Both the position numbers and the translations under genes were made by a program. The notes beneath the pieces are model-generated. The model had not been told where the DNA came from. It made no database searches and worked only from the letters and a program-made list of their open reading frames with translations. From NCBI GenBank assembly GCA_023213395.1, contig CM041465.1:12586001-12650000 (forward strand): a DNA stretch of 64,000 bases. The letters are read 5' to 3'. Position 1 is the first letter of the stretch, and each line of letters starts with the position of its first letter. The DNA is from Cycas panzhihuaensis. Its lineage: Eukaryota > Cycadophyta. Positions 9,430 to 21,705 of this stretch are shown one piece after another.

Positions 9430-10110
9430 TTCTCTTAATCTTGACCTAAAATAGAGGAAACACAACATCATTTAGGGATATTTAGCCTTGGCCCAATCAA
9501 AGTATTCCATCCTTATGTGAAAGAATTATGTAAGAGGTTTCATATCACTCATTGACTCTTGGCTATGTATCACCCCCAAGTGAATGTTTAAGTGGAAGAT
9601 TTCAATAAGACATTAGCTAAAATTATAGCCACCTCTTATCGTAATTATCATGTACAATTATTTCCTATATTATGGGCATATCACCTATCAATTAGAAATG
9701 CTACTAGCATGATGTTGCTTTCCATAGCATATGGCATTGAGGCTATCTTGCCTTTAGAAGTTGAAATACCATCTTTATGTATCCCCTTTAAAGAATTTAC
9801 TGATGAAGAATTTTAGAGAGAGATGCATCTCTTAGAGCTAGAAAATATTGATGAGACACATTTAATTTCCTTGTAAAATAATCTTACTTCAAAAGCTAGA
9901 GCCCAAGTAGCACATGATAGATAACTAAGGCCTTATATGTTTTATATTAGGGACAAAGTCTTGAAGCTTAAGTATTTACATTAAAAACAATTAAAGTTTG
10001 CGCCTAAATGGGTAGGACCATATCTAGTTGTTGAAAATTTAGAGAATAATGCTTATTATATCTTGACTTTAGATGGATTAGAATTTTAAAAATTTATTAA
10101 TTGATAGTTC
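9430..10110 (+). pseudogene. gypsy integrase of D (core end and C-terminus)
   Basis: Motifs: VKELCKRFHITH, YHPQVNV then a stop then VEDFNKTLAKII, where the catalytic Glu is kept one codon after the stop, LFPILWAYHLSIRNATSMML, YGIEAILPLEVEIPSLCIPF, and the C-terminal FAPKWVGPYLVVENLENNAY. The same order and spacing occur in C at 45417-46430 (KFGPKWVGPSIILESLDNGT). The zinc-binding part and first two catalytic Asp residues are absent to the left. About seven stops are present. Clearly Ty3/gypsy, not copia. Confidence 0.86.
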
Positions 10111-11400
10111 CTATGAAAGTTTTATGATTGATACTCACATAATCTCACTTTCTTTATAATAAGGGTAAACTATAGCTCTAACATCTCTATTATCTAATGA
10201 GTTAAAGCTAGGGACAATCCTCTTTATCCTACTTTCAAAACTATTACTTGCATGTAATAGAAGCTTTTCTCTTCCTCCACTTCTACTATCAATTAAGGTT
10301 TGATCTCTCTTGCATATTAATTATTCTTAGTCATGTAAGACTATTATTTCTTCAATGGATATAAGCCTTGGTCATTAGGTCTTCACCTCTACTTCAAGCA
10401 TTCTTATTAGATCTCTTTTAGTCTTCTTTTCTTAGTTTTGAACTTAGGAGAGAAGTTAGGCCCCTAGCTTCATCTTCAAAGTTATAACTAGACATAAAGT
10501 CTAAGTTGTTAGCTTCGGTTTGTACATAAGATAATTTAGTCATTTTTTATGTCTATCTTCTACTATAGAGATTTGGTTTGCTTATACATTTTTTATATAC
10601 ACTTCATTGATCTTGGATTTAATACGATCCTTAGTTTTCTTTTACTATACTCTTAATGTTATTACTAATTTTTCCACCTTCCCATTTATGCTTAAAGACA
10701 TTGTAATTTAAAGATCCTTTCTTTCCCATGGTTTAGTCCTTGAGGAATTTGGTTGATATCCCTTATCATCTTATGTTCATTAAAAAGGATTACCCTTATT
10801 GTACTATGAGAAGGTGTTTTATGATTAGATGAGTCATGTGTCATATATTTTCTCTTCATCTTATCAAAAATCATGTGATAATCATAGTCAAGGTGGTGAA
10901 GGAGTATATTCCAGAAAGTAGGTTCAATGATGCTTGGTTCACCAAGACTCTCATTTGAACCATTGTATGGAATGATATAGTTGATAGTGTTAAAAAGGTC
11001 AATTAAGAAAAATAAAAATAATATTAAAATTTTAAATTAAAAAAAAAAAAAAAAAGAGTCAAAAGTAAGTGAGTAAAGTTATCTATATGTTCTTATTACC
11101 CTCTTATTATTCAGAGCAAGTTGTGTGACAATTTCATCTCTACCTATATTCATTGTAGGTTGGATTCAATTGGGGGCATCATTTGAGACCTTCAAATCTT
11201 ATTACTTGGGTCCATTGCAGCCTTAATCATGATAAAAACCTATTCAACACTAGTGATGTTTGTATTATTAACTTAATCATAATCCTACCTCTCTTACTTT
11301 ATAGTTAAAGCTAACTCCCTTTTCATAACAACCAATTCCTCATAGATTGATTCCTATCTCTTCTTTTATTGATCACTTAGTCTTTGAGTATTGTTCCTAT
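10111..11400. other. spacer between integrase and extra RNase H of D
   Basis: About 1.3 kb of AT-rich sequence without a convincing frame. The first 200 bases resemble the sequence just after integrase in C (45200-45400, minus). The remainder has weak similarity to 41480-41900 (minus), which also precedes an RNase H. An A-run lies at 11041-11055. Confidence 0.5.
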
Positions 11401-11406
11401 TTTACC

Positions 11407-11815
11407 ATGGAATTGAATATATATATTGATGGAGGTAGTAGAGCTAACCCAAGACTATCCACTATTACATGGATAATTTATAATCAATTAGGAAATCTTT
11501 TAATTTCTATTAGTTTGTTTTTACTTAAAGCAACTAATAATAAATTTTAATATATGGTAGTTATTGGAGCTTTAATAGATGCATTACACTATTATCATGA
11601 TCCCATCAACTTCTAGTCTGATTAAAAAATAGTAGTTTATTAGTTAGTTGGCATATATTGTATTTATTCTCCTCAACTGCTTGCCCTTCACTATTAGACT
11701 TTATTATTATTATCATTATTTTTGTTAGTCACTATACAACATGTCTCACATGATTATAATACTAAATTTGACTTCTTAATATCTCATGTTTTAGATAACT
11801 ATCTTAGATAACTTT
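11407..11815 (+). pseudogene. additional (archaeal-type) RNase H of D
   Basis: Reads IYIDGGSRANPRLSTITWII, a match to the first strand and loop of the so-called archaeal-like RNase H (consensus DGGSRGNPGP), then FLLKATNNKF (the TNN.AEY site), ALIDALHYYH, a DSQ-VV-like SDQKIVVY stretch, and finally HVSHDYNTKFDFLISHVLDN, matching the H-P-R-x-N-x-x-A-D end. The order is that of a complete domain with about four stops. It lies 1.3 kb downstream of integrase, whereas plant Tat/Ogre elements are best known for having it between RT-RH and integrase. It would act as a second RNase H during cDNA synthesis. Confidence 0.8.
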
Positions 11816-11843
11816 TGTTCTTAACTGGGGGCACCACTTCAAA

Positions 11844-11938
11844 ATGAGTATAAATTACCACTCTAAGATAAGTATAAACTACCACTCTAAAATGAGTATA
11901 AACTATCACTCTAAAATGAGTATAAACTACCATGTAAG
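11844..11938. repeat. 24-bp tandem repeat
   Basis: Unit atgagtataaactaccactc plus taaa, starting at 11844, 11868, 11892 and 11916, with one or two changes per copy. It follows the extra RNase H of D. Confidence 0.92.
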
Positions 11939-12114
11939 TATTAAGAAAAAGCAAATAAAAATTTGTATACTCTTTTATTAGTTAGTATAAGACAAAGCAT
12001 GCATATTAAGTTAATCAAGTATATATTCCAAAATAGGGAAAGATAGAGGGAATAAGATTAGAGTCAATAGTTATATTTATTCATTCATAATCTCTAAGAG
12101 CAAAAATGATAGTG

Positions 12115-12115
<1 letters not shown>

Positions 12116-12201
<86 letters not shown>
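12116..12201. repeat. (TA)43 microsatellite
   Basis: Uninterrupted TA dinucleotide run of 86 bases between the RNase H and the 3' module of D. Likely length-variable and hard to assemble. Confidence 0.97.
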
Positions 12202-12202
<1 letters not shown>

Positions 12203-12289
12203 CACATCATAATCCATATACAAGACTATAGTCACATACCTTCCCTAGGTATATACAAATCATCATAGCTATATAAACTCTCAAACCCA

Positions 12290-13314
12290 AATGTCCATAG
12301 AGCTCTCACCCCTCTCCTAACTCTCTCCCTATATATACATGCTCACTCATATGAAGGATGATGAGAGCTACCCTACCCTCCTCCCTAATGCTAACTATAA
12401 AAATTACTATAAGATAGATCTCTCTTATAAGGGCCATGTCTACCCTACTGAACAGTGGTGCTACCTAAAGGAGGCATTTGTCCACCTTCTTATAAAATGT
12501 CCATCCTTTGAAGGTGATGTCGCTTAGCTTTGACTAATCATAGCTGAGTTTCATATAATCTTAGCTATACAATCAAGTCCTAGTATATGCCATGTGCTCA
12601 TATAGCTAGAGTAAAGTAGTTAATATGATGACCAAAAAGAGCTTGATCATTAGCATGCCATGCCATAGGATTCTTTAAAGCAAATGCATATAGATGTAGA
12701 ATGTCCTAGATTCTCCTCGTATTAGATATTGATACTATCTCATAATTTAACATATGAATACCCTATGATTAGTCAATATATCTAATGCCACCATAGAAAT
12801 ATGTAACAATAGAATAAGAAAAGTCTCTATATTACAATTAGTTGGTATACATACCTACATGTTATATTGCTCTTCCCTTAGTTTGCTTCTGGGGAACCTC
12901 TTCCTTTTCTTCACCACCACCACCTACTATGGCTCCCTAGCCCTCATTAAAGCTACTATCCATACTTTATGTAGGAGAACCATCACCTCATGCTACTCTT
13001 GCTACTCTTACTTCCTTCAGAGTAATCTCTCTCTTTTCTTCTCTCCCCTTATCTCTACCTCTCTCCTCATCACCATTTGCTCTACCTACTCCTCGACCAC
13101 TCTACCTCTGAGCACCATCACCTGCTCCTCTCCCCAGCCCTCTAGGTATAATATGAGGAATCCCTATAGCTACCCTCTCAACATCATTAACCTTATCATC
13201 ACTCCATGCTTGCATCATGTCATAAGTTAGGAACTAATTGGTTCCTAGTCATCCTACTCAATAATGGGCTATGAGTACTTCTAGCCATAACTATTGGTTT
13301 ATTATACAATCATG
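12290..13314 (+). other. 3' module of gypsy family, copy D, first part
   Basis: Related sequence lies at 42945-45380 (minus, copy C) and 58300-60450 (plus, third copy). The best anchor is the stretch reading GHVYPTEQWCYLKEAF (near 12430-12480), matching C near 45000 (GCVYPL-x-VWCYMKGN). A CT-rich part (12859-13230) gives a Ser/Thr/Pro-rich frame of 123 codons, as in C. Cut at 13314 by the insertion of E; the rest is 34605-34972. No known domain. It could be an env-like or accessory frame, or untranslated sequence. Confidence 0.55.
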
Positions 13315-13693
13315 TGTTAGAACATCTAATGACACCCCATTGTATTATACTTTTCATGTATAATATACCTTTTGTATTATAGGGTAAGACTCCCTTTGTA
13401 AATTAAAATGTAATTCATAGTTTGGTTAGGTCTACCCACTTGCCATTAAGTCAACCAATTATATCACCTATATCCAAGCATCATATTATTATAAATTAAG
13501 TATGATACCTTCATTTATATATTGTACTTTTGATATATATAGAAGATCTACCAAAATTTAGATGCACAATGTAACTAATTTACCTACAGTACATTCCTAT
13601 AATCAATTTACTCTATTATTTGTGTTAATCTTAGTTTCTACTTTTGATTTATTTGAATGCATATGTTATATGATTCTATTGATAAATTTCACA
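13315..13693 (+). repeat. 5' LTR of E
   Basis: Starts TGTTAGAACATC and ends TTCACA. Aligns over its full 379 bp with 34226-34604. The tract gtataatatacc and following bases are shared. The primer-binding site follows at once. Confidence 0.93.
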
Positions 13694-13705
13694 TGGTATT
13701 ATAGC
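13694..13705 (+). other. primer-binding site of E
   Basis: tggtattatagc, a mutated form of the copia initiator-tRNA-Met primer site TGGTATCAGAGC, directly after the LTR. Confidence 0.85.
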
Positions 13706-15055
13706 TTCTAATATGCATTTTATTTAGTTCATTATGAGCTTGTCTAAGAAACGGTGGCTCAGTCATCAATAAGAGCTCCTTGTTTATCTCTTCTTCTACA
13801 TTTTACAAGTAGTTTTAGTGCCTTTCAACAAATATAACACTTATACAGGGTGTATTCATCATGTAGCTACTATCATTTCCTAGTTGTTTAGTTGGCAGTA
13901 GTCCTCTAACCTCACTAATACCCTAATGCATAGCTAATAAAGAATGAAATCACTCTAGTGAATGAACCCTCATTATTATCTTCATTTTTGTTAGTTAAAG
14001 TTAGAGTTTATTTCTACTTGTTCTACTTGGCTCTATCTTTTCTTACCACTACTTTTTGGCTACACCTCTCGACTCTAGCATCAATGTACTTATCTGTATG
14101 CATTGGTTATTAGTTGATTAGGTAGATCTTTGGCCCTGATGACTGTATGACCGGTGTAAACCTTGATTGATCTCTGGTACTTCTCATAGTGACAACTGGA
14201 CCTCACATGCCTTCAGATCATCCATTGTAATTTATATCACCTTATATGTACCGTCATTAAAGCCTAGAATCAATTCCCTCTTATATTAATCAATTTTGAT
14301 TGAAATTTCATTACATTGTTCACCTTGGTTCTCAAAAAATATATGGCTATATAACATAAATTTTTTCTTATTAACGACTAGTGGTCATATGCTCACTTCA
14401 AGTGACCACGGGATTTAGTTTAAAAGGGTCAAACTTTAAATTTTTAAAAGTTAGTTTTAAACATTTTTTATTGATTAAAAGTTTTATATTAAATTTGATA
14501 AGTATTTCAAATCCATTAACCCATTAGAAAATTAGTTGGTGGTCACATGGTGACCTTATGAGACTAGGGGCTACTCTTTGGAGGGTGCTTAAGCCCATTC
14601 TACTTTAGTTTTATATCCATACAAAGTACACAACACTATTTTGGCTATATCTTTCTAATGAGAGGTCAGATTTGAGCACCATCTAAACCATTAGAATCGT
14701 AATGCAGAGGCCTACAAACTAGAGTTAATTTTTTTGACACTTTTTTTTAGGCTATTATAAGTCTTATTTTCATAAATTGAATGCCTTATTTTCATTTTGA
14801 AAAGAATATATCTACTAAATGCTAGTTATATATATCTTATATACTATTCTATCTTATTTTTTAGCTAACAAGTACTTATGTGCTTTGTGGTTGTAGGTGT
14901 CCTTGTATGAAGGAGGTTGATCTTCACTTGGAGGAAAGTCCATTAAAAGAGCATCCTAAACCTTCTCATTTCTTTTGAGTTATTATTTTCTTTAGTCTCC
15001 TTGCTTTTATTTTATAAAAAGAAAACTCTCTATAAATAAGATCATATTTTAAAAT
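13706..15055. other. leader of E, first part, non-coding
   Basis: About 1.35 kb without a convincing frame; the leader continues at 22200-22253 and 29914-30393. A near-palindrome ggtcacatggtgacc lies at 14541-14555. The part at 14640-14720 weakly resembles 16850-16960 in the F leader, perhaps a shared small repeat. F inserted after 15055. Confidence 0.6.
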
Positions 15056-15538
15056 TGTTAGATTAATGACATATTTGTTCTAATATTATCTTTATTCAAT
15101 TTATTAATATTATTTATGAATGGTTTGTTGAAATGATAACTGCTCATTTCAATGAATCTCTTTTTATTTATCCCTTCCTACATTCTAGGAAGTTGGTAAA
15201 AAGGTTTTAGAATGGTTAAAGGGATGAGGTGATGGAGGAAGAAGATGACTAGGAGGTCCTTACTAGTAGATGTTCCTGCATACTACACAATGTTGAGAGA
15301 GGATGAGATCCTCATTATCAACATAACTATAATGTATATATATATATTATATAATAATAATAATTTATTTTAGAAGCTAGTTTTTCTCCCTTAAAGGGGT
15401 TTTCCACCAATCAAGCATGATTATTTTGTGGTGATGATTGTATTTGTAGACATGCTTTATTATTTTGAAATGCTTTAATAAATCTTAAATGTTAAACCAA
15501 TGTACATATGATATCTAATCAAAACCCTCACTCTAATA
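15056..15538 (+). repeat. 5' LTR of F
   Basis: Starts TGTTAGATTAATGAC; ends CTCTAATA, where the 3' copy has CTCTAACA, so the terminal CA has mutated. Contains the hairpin ttgaaatga...tcatttcaa near 15130. Pairs with 21715-22199. Confidence 0.92.
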
Positions 15539-15550
15539 TGGTATCAAAGT
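15539..15550 (+). other. primer-binding site of F
   Basis: tggtatcaaagt, close to the initiator-tRNA-Met complement TGGTATCAGAGC, immediately after the LTR. Confidence 0.85.
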
Positions 15551-17465
15551 AGGGTATTTCATTTATTTTTTATAGGAACTTCCAAAAAAAGGCTTCAAAG
15601 CAACTAAGTTAAAGCAAATCAACACTCTAATTTTTTCATTACAATAAGCTATAACAAGAAGGATTTATCTATTAACAAAATGAAAAGAGTTACAAAATTT
15701 GGGTTTAAACCCATTCATCTTAAGGATTTACAAAAATATAAAGAAGAAGAAGTGTAGATTCTACTAGAGTCCAAGCATAACCTTCATATTTTTTCTTTTC
15801 TAATTATCAATATAACTGCATTGAAGCCACTAGTTACCAATCCTTTAGCCACTACCATCCTATACCCTTGCTCTCATTACTCTTAGACACCTTTGGAGAT
15901 ACCATCAGACATTGGAGGAATGATGGTTAACAGGACAAAAAAATCTACATCTAATGAAAGGGATATAGATGAGCACAAAAACACCATTGTTCCTCTCGAA
16001 GTCCCTAAATGGAGGAAACAAAGAGGATAACCACCAAGGAAAACTAAATTACAGAAATAACTGATCACATAGACCATATTAAAAGATACCACTCCACATA
16101 GATGCATCAAATTAGAGAGATCAAAGTAAAATACCATTAGATTTCTAAGAACCATCTTTAATTGAGGACTAGAAACTAGACTGAAGTAGTCACAATCGTG
16201 AAGGAGTCGAGGACCAACAACCAGAATGAAGCAACCACAGCCACATATGAGTTGAGGACCAACAACTAGACTGAAGTAGCCACAACCATGGAGGAGACTA
16301 GGACCAGTAACCAATCATCAAATACCTAGAGAAATAACATAAAGGAGATGGTGATGATCCCCCAAATCATTGAATATGCATCAGGATCATGCTACCATCG
16401 CCTAAAACTTGCAAACATAGGAAGAACCTACAAAAATGGAGGAAGATCACTGTAAAAATAGAGGAAGACCACTACAAATAGAGGAAAAAATCCTAACTAA
16501 AATTAAATAAGGTGGTAGATATGTAGATAAATATATTTTTATATAATATTTTTACAAATGTAAAAATATTACATAATAATTAATAAACTTTTCAAGTCTA
16601 TGCACCCTATTTCAACCTTTTAATTTATTTTTTATTTTATATAAAGTTTAATTTAATTTAACTTTTCTTTAGGATCCACCTTAGCCCCCCCATCTCCTCC
16701 AACTATTGACCACATAAGTCTCCCATGCGACCTCAGTCCAACTTTTTAAAAGGGCTTTATTCCCTTACTCAATTATTATTTTTTAGTTATTTTTCTTAAA
16801 GAGGGTACCTATGCTATTTTTTTTTTTTAACTTCACCATAAAGAGTCCAAATTCAATTCTGAAAGAAGTGTCAAATTCATATTTCAAATACATAGACATT
16901 GACTAGATACTCAAGCCATTTAGATGTCATTTTGATTTGCAGAGCCTCGCCTAAATATATGCCTTCATTTGCACCCAAGTAAACTAAGGTACGTAATGTT
17001 TTTAAGAAAATTTTTGTATGATTTATGCAATTAATTAAAAATTAAAGTAAAATAACTTTTTATCCACCAAATGTTTAAAGTTAAACTTTAATATATGTAA
17101 TGATGATATGATTGCTTAAAATTCATCAAAATTTTAATATGTTTTTATTATTAACTATAAATATTAATGTTAATAAGTCTATTTTACTCCATTTTCTAAT
17201 CAATATTAAACATAAAAGATTGAATGAGTTGTCTTTATCTTTTCAATGGCAAAGTGATGTGTTAAATATGTTTTTTTATTTATGACCAAGTGGCAATGTT
17301 AATTACATTTTAATGTGGATTTATATTCAATATTGACAAATTTATTTTAATAAAATATCTACTTTTCTAAATGTACTTTTATTTGTAAAAATAAAATCAA
17401 CTTCATTCAAAAGTCTTCCACCTCTCACCTCCTAAAAGAGAATATCTTCATTGATCTATCCCACA
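15551..17465. other. 1.9-kb leader of F
   Basis: No supported gene. It holds a 45-bp tandem repeat (16164-16310), which creates an apparent minus-strand frame, and AT-rich stretches. Unlike the K leader, no host-like coding piece was seen, and I found no clear similarity to the K leader. Confidence 0.6.
16164..16310. repeat. 45-bp tandem repeat in the F leader
   Basis: Units beginning gaggac(c/t)a start at 16164, 16209, 16254 and 16299, with core aactagactgaagtagcca. Three full copies and a partial fourth, each with several substitutions. Confidence 0.85.
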
Positions 17466-18440
17466 ATGTAACTCATGTCTGGGACTACCTCTTGTGTGTC
17501 GATTCTAGTATTAACTAGCTCAAATTATGTTGATTGAAAAACACACATATCTCACCATCTAAAATAACAAAAGTTGTGGTGATGTGTAACAGAAGAATTT
17601 GTTAAACTAATTGACAAAATATTAGATGCCTACATGGTATATTTGATGAATTGTGATGGAGCCCTAGGCACCATCCTAACCTCTCTCTCCCCATATATTA
17701 GTCGACACTTCTTTGAAACAAAAAATTTAGCCATAATTTGGAACTTACTCAAGGAGAAATGTGATAAGGTTGACAATTAGAAGTTATCCATTCTAGAACA
17801 ACAAATGTATAATTTAAACTGTGAAGACTTCTCTAAAGTTAAAGACTTCCTATTAAAACTTTAACTTATTAACAAAGACTTAGATAATTGCATAAATTCT
17901 TCCACAAAAGTAGATGACAAAATTATCACTATAGTACACATAAAAGAAAACGATACACTCATCTATCTCACAATCAACAAACTTCCAAAACAATTCAACC
18001 TTTTCAAAACTACTAGGTAGTAAGTAGGACATCTGCCAATTACCTTCTATCAATTAACAAATCAACTAATTGAACATTAAACAATGTTGATTCAGATTAG
18101 AAAACTTAAAGATCCTTTATAGGCCCTTTTTTTCCAAGTCAAAACTCATTAATAAACCTAAAAATAACTATCAAAGTAATCATCATAATCATCCTAAATT
18201 CCAAAAACCTCATAGAGGTTCATCTACTCTAAATAATCCTCATCATAACATTAAGTATTCTAGATCATCTAAATATCAAAATACCTCTAAACAATCATTC
18301 CCAAAAAGGAATATAGCCAATTCCAATCCTAATTAGAACATCAATTATGCTTACTGTCACAAAAAGGGATACATCATTGATGTCTATAGGAATAAAATTG
18401 CTTTTGAAGCTCAGAAAGCTTCTAAGGGGATCCAACAATG
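17466..18440 (+). pseudogene. copia gag of F
   Basis: The start at 17466 aligns with that of K; the second codon is already a stop (TAA for GAA). Recognisable pieces: LVLTSSNYVD, GALGTILTSLSPYISRHFFE, QMYNLNCEDFSKVKDFLLKL, INKLPKQFNLFKTT. The zinc knuckle near 18345 reads AYCHKKGYIIDVYRNKI, with the His lost and the last Cys changed to Tyr. About twenty stops, many of them C-to-T changes at CAA/CAG codons. Confidence 0.82.
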
Positions 18441-18499
18441 ATCTGATAACCCTAACCATTCTCTAACTACTTCCATAGTATCTTTTTATACTCCAACTA

Positions 18500-18786
18500 C
18501 TCAACCATCTTTATGGATTCTTGATTCTAGTGCATCCCATCATATGATGAGACACCAAGAATACTTAGCATCCTATCATGCTAGCCTTAATTCTGAAGAG
18601 GAAATCTCATTTAGAAATGACTCACAACAAAAAGTCAAAGGAACAGGAGATATTTCTTTGAAAGATAGTTGTATCAAGGATGTATTTTTTATTCTTGGAC
18701 TATTACTGAATCTTCTTTTAGTTTATCAAATCTGGCAGAAAGACCTTATTATCAAATTTTGGAAAGATAGATTTGTTATCAAATAA
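18500..18786 (+). pseudogene. copia protease of F
   Basis: LWILDSSASHHMMRHQEYLA: the catalytic Asp remains, but DSG is now DSS. EISFRNDSQQKVKGTGDISL and LLLNLLLVYQIWQKDLII follow, collinear with K at 4105-4404. Open for about 95 codons, ending in TAA at 18784. Confidence 0.85.
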
Positions 18787-18799
18787 CTTTTAAACAAAT

Positions 18800-19640
18800 T
18801 CAAAACAATCACTTTAGGACTTACAGATCATAAAACAGGTCTCTATAATTTAACAAGTCTTCAACACTCTAAAGTAGAAACTTTCAACATCTTTATACCT
18901 AAATCTAATCCAATTAACAAGCTATGGCATACTCAGTTTGTCCATATAAGTTATGGCAAACTTTAGTACTTAAGCAAGTATGCTATAGTTCATGGATTGC
19001 CCACCCTAAATATAGTCTATGATGTTTGCAAAGTAGGTGTAATAGGTAAGCAACACATAGATCCTTTTCCACATAAGACTATATTCAGAGCAAAAGTTCC
19101 ACTTGAACTTACACCCTCTGACATTTATGGTCCTTTACAAGTACCATCATACTCTAGAAGTAAATATTCTATCACTTTCATCGATGATTTTTTTAGGAAA
19201 TGTTGGGTTTATATACTTAAAATAAGAAATCAGGTCTTTAACATCTTTGTCAAATTTAAAACATTAGTAGAAAATTAAATCAACTCTAAAATAAATTTTT
19301 TTAGATCAGATAATGCAAAAGAATATTTAAGTGATAAGTTTACCTCATACTATAAAAAGCACAAAATACGATTCTAGTATTTTGTAACCTATACTCCTCA
19401 ATAAAATGATGTTACTAAATACAAGAATTATACTATTATCAAAATAACTTGATGCATGTTACATGAAAATGGTCTAGATCTAAAGTTATAAGCTAAAGTA
19501 ATAGCCTGCTCCAACTATCTTTTAAATCAATTATTGAACAAATCCCTACAGAATATTACACTAGAATAGAAATGGTCTGGTCGAAAACCTTCTATCAAAC
19601 ATCTTAAAATCTTTAGAAGCATTGCATGGGGGCATGTTCC
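18800..19640 (+). pseudogene. copia integrase of F
   Basis: Zinc-binding part: LWHTQFVHISYGKL and VCKVGVIGKQHI; the second Cys of the last pair is gone. Core: TPSDIYGPLQVPSYSRSKYS, FIDDFFRKCWVYILK, RSDNAKEYLSDKFTSY. The third catalytic site, QQNGVAER in active copia elements, reads Q, stop, NDVTKYKN here, so the Glu is lost. SNYLLNQLLNKS and KHLKIFRSIAWGHVPK follow. Several stops. Confidence 0.87.
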
Positions 19641-19994
19641 TAAATAAAAATGTAAGAAACTTGACCCTAAAAGTTCTAAATACATCTTTGTTGGCTACAG
19701 TAAAGAAAGTAAAGCCTATAGGCTTCTTGATCTAATCACACATAAGATTCCAATTTTGTGTGATGTTGTACTTGATGAAGATGGATCTTCATCAAATACC
19801 ACTTATATAGAACTTCCTATTGAGAAAATGTTAATTAACACTTGTTTATTAGATCCATCTGATAAACAAGCTGATCTTGGATTAATAGAATTATTGTTCA
19901 ATCAAGTTTAGAATTGGATATTAACTAAACCTTCTATATCAAATCTAGTTAATCAATCAAATTCCTCTGATCAACCCTCTACTTCTACTTCTAC

Positions 19995-21060
19995 AAAGTA
20001 TGTCTGATGCTAGCTCTGATGCTAAAAATCCATCAGATATGAGGAAAATATGTTCTCAAAATCTTCAAGAAAACTTTACACTAATGGCTAAAGTTATGGC
20101 CATAGATGATCCAAAAACCATCAAGGAAGCAAACAACAATCCTATATGGAAACAAGTCATGAGTGTTGAATTCAATGCATTTAAAAAGAATTCAACTTAG
20201 TATTTAATTATCCTTCCCCTTGAAAAAAATTTGGTAGACTGTAAATGGGTTTACCAAATAGAATATAACTCTGAAAGAGTTATTGAAAAACATAAGGCTT
20301 AACTAGTAACCAAAGGTTTCTCTCAAAATGACGATATTGATTATATCAAAACCTTTACTCCTATAGCTAAAATGAATACTATTTAAACCATCCTAGCTTT
20401 AGGAACCAAATTTGGCTGGTAAATTCATCAAATAGATGTTAAAAGTGCCTTTTTAGATGGTGATTTTAAAGAAGAAATCTATATGAAACAACCACCTAGT
20501 TTCATAGATAATCCTATTCTTGTTTGTAAGTTAAAAAAATCTTTATATGGTTTAAAACAAACTTCTCGAGCTTGGTATATAAAGATAGATGACTACCTTA
20601 CATAAAATGAATATACTAAGTGCATTAATGATCTAAATCTCTACTTCAAGTGTGGAAATTAAAATATTACTATCTTAATTCTTTATGTAGATGATATTAT
20701 AACTGAATCTTTAATTATAAATATTCATCAATGAAAAACTATCCTAATGGATACATTTAAAATGACCAATTTAGGTCTTTTACATTATTTCTTAGGTTTG
20801 TAAATTTGTAAAACTAATTCAAAGATAACTATTTCACAACCCAATTACACACTTGATTTGATCTAAAGATTTAATAGAGAAACTACCAAACTAATCCCAA
20901 ATCCTTTATAATTAGGAACAAAACTATCTATTAACTATCAAACATCACCTTTTGACCCTACTGCTTATCAACAACTTATAGGCAGTTTAATCTACCTAAC
21001 ACATACCTGTGTAGACATCTTGTATGCTATATCGTTTTGCTCTAGATACATGCAGAAACC
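19995..21060 (+). pseudogene. copia reverse transcriptase of F
   Basis: Motifs in order: [88 protein letters not shown], catalytic LYVDDIIT, LGLLHYFLGL, QQLIGSLIYLTHTCVDILYA. The YVDD Asp pair is intact, but about twelve stops interrupt the frame. Confidence 0.9.
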
Positions 21061-21660
21061 TCACAAGTCTCACTAGAAAGCTGTAAAATGAATCTTAAGA
21101 TACCTAAAAGGACAATATTGCATGGCCTAACCTATCATTCCTATAGTACTAACCTAAAATTAATAGGCTATATAGATTCAAACTAGGCAATAGACTCATA
21201 TAATCACAAGTTAATAATAAGTTATATTTCTTTCTAGGCTCTTCACCAATTACTTGGTCTAGCAAGAAAATACAAGCATTAGCCCTATCCATAACTGAAG
21301 TTAAATATCACACACTTATTGAAGCTAGTAAAGAATCACTCTAGCTTAAATCCTTATTAAGTGAACTTGAATTATTTCCCAACTCTCTAATTAAAATTAA
21401 AGCTGATAATTAAGGTGTGATTTATATTGCTGCTAATCATGTTGCTTACTCTAGAACAAAATACATAGAATTACATCAACACTTTATACGTAATCTTATA
21501 AATGATGTTATTATTCACTTATCATATTATCCTATAGACTTGTAGATTGTAGATATTCTCATAAAGACATTGGTTGAAGTAAAGTTCTTAAAGCTTAGAG
21601 AATTATTAAAGATTAAAGAAGTCCTTATTAAAGGGGGATCAATATGTTGAAGCCTTCTTC
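21061..21660 (+). pseudogene. copia RNase H of F
   Basis: After a frameshift near 21085 come SSPITWSSKKIQALALSITE, VKYHTLIEASKESL, KADN with a stop where DNQ is expected, TKYIELHQHFIRNLI and LSYYPIDL, the typical copia RH end. This copy shows what K lost to the LINE insertion. The early catalytic Asp region (around 21160) is heavily mutated. Confidence 0.83.
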
Positions 21661-21705
21661 ATCTTCATCTTCTCTTCTTCCTTCTGTATTACAAAAGATA
21701 ACATT

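Larger units (their letters stand above)
9430..13314 (+). mobile_element. Tat-like Ty3/gypsy element D, 3' part
   Basis: Contains, in plus orientation, an integrase end, a spacer, an additional RNase H and a 3' module that is interrupted at 13314 by element E and resumes at 34610-34972, directly before LTR A. Gag, PR and RT are missing on the left. Integrase and module match element C (minus) closely enough to call them one family. LTR A is therefore its 3' LTR. Confidence 0.78.

Noticed and set aside
5673-12201. Regularly spaced repeats considered as possible CRISPR arrays
   Set aside because: The arrays are tandem repeats with near-identical units and no unique spacers, in a plant repeat context.
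15883-16314. 143-codon minus-strand frame with a repeated CGYF-LVVGP-like peptide
   Set aside because: Produced by the 45-bp DNA repeat in the F leader, antisense to F; no family match.
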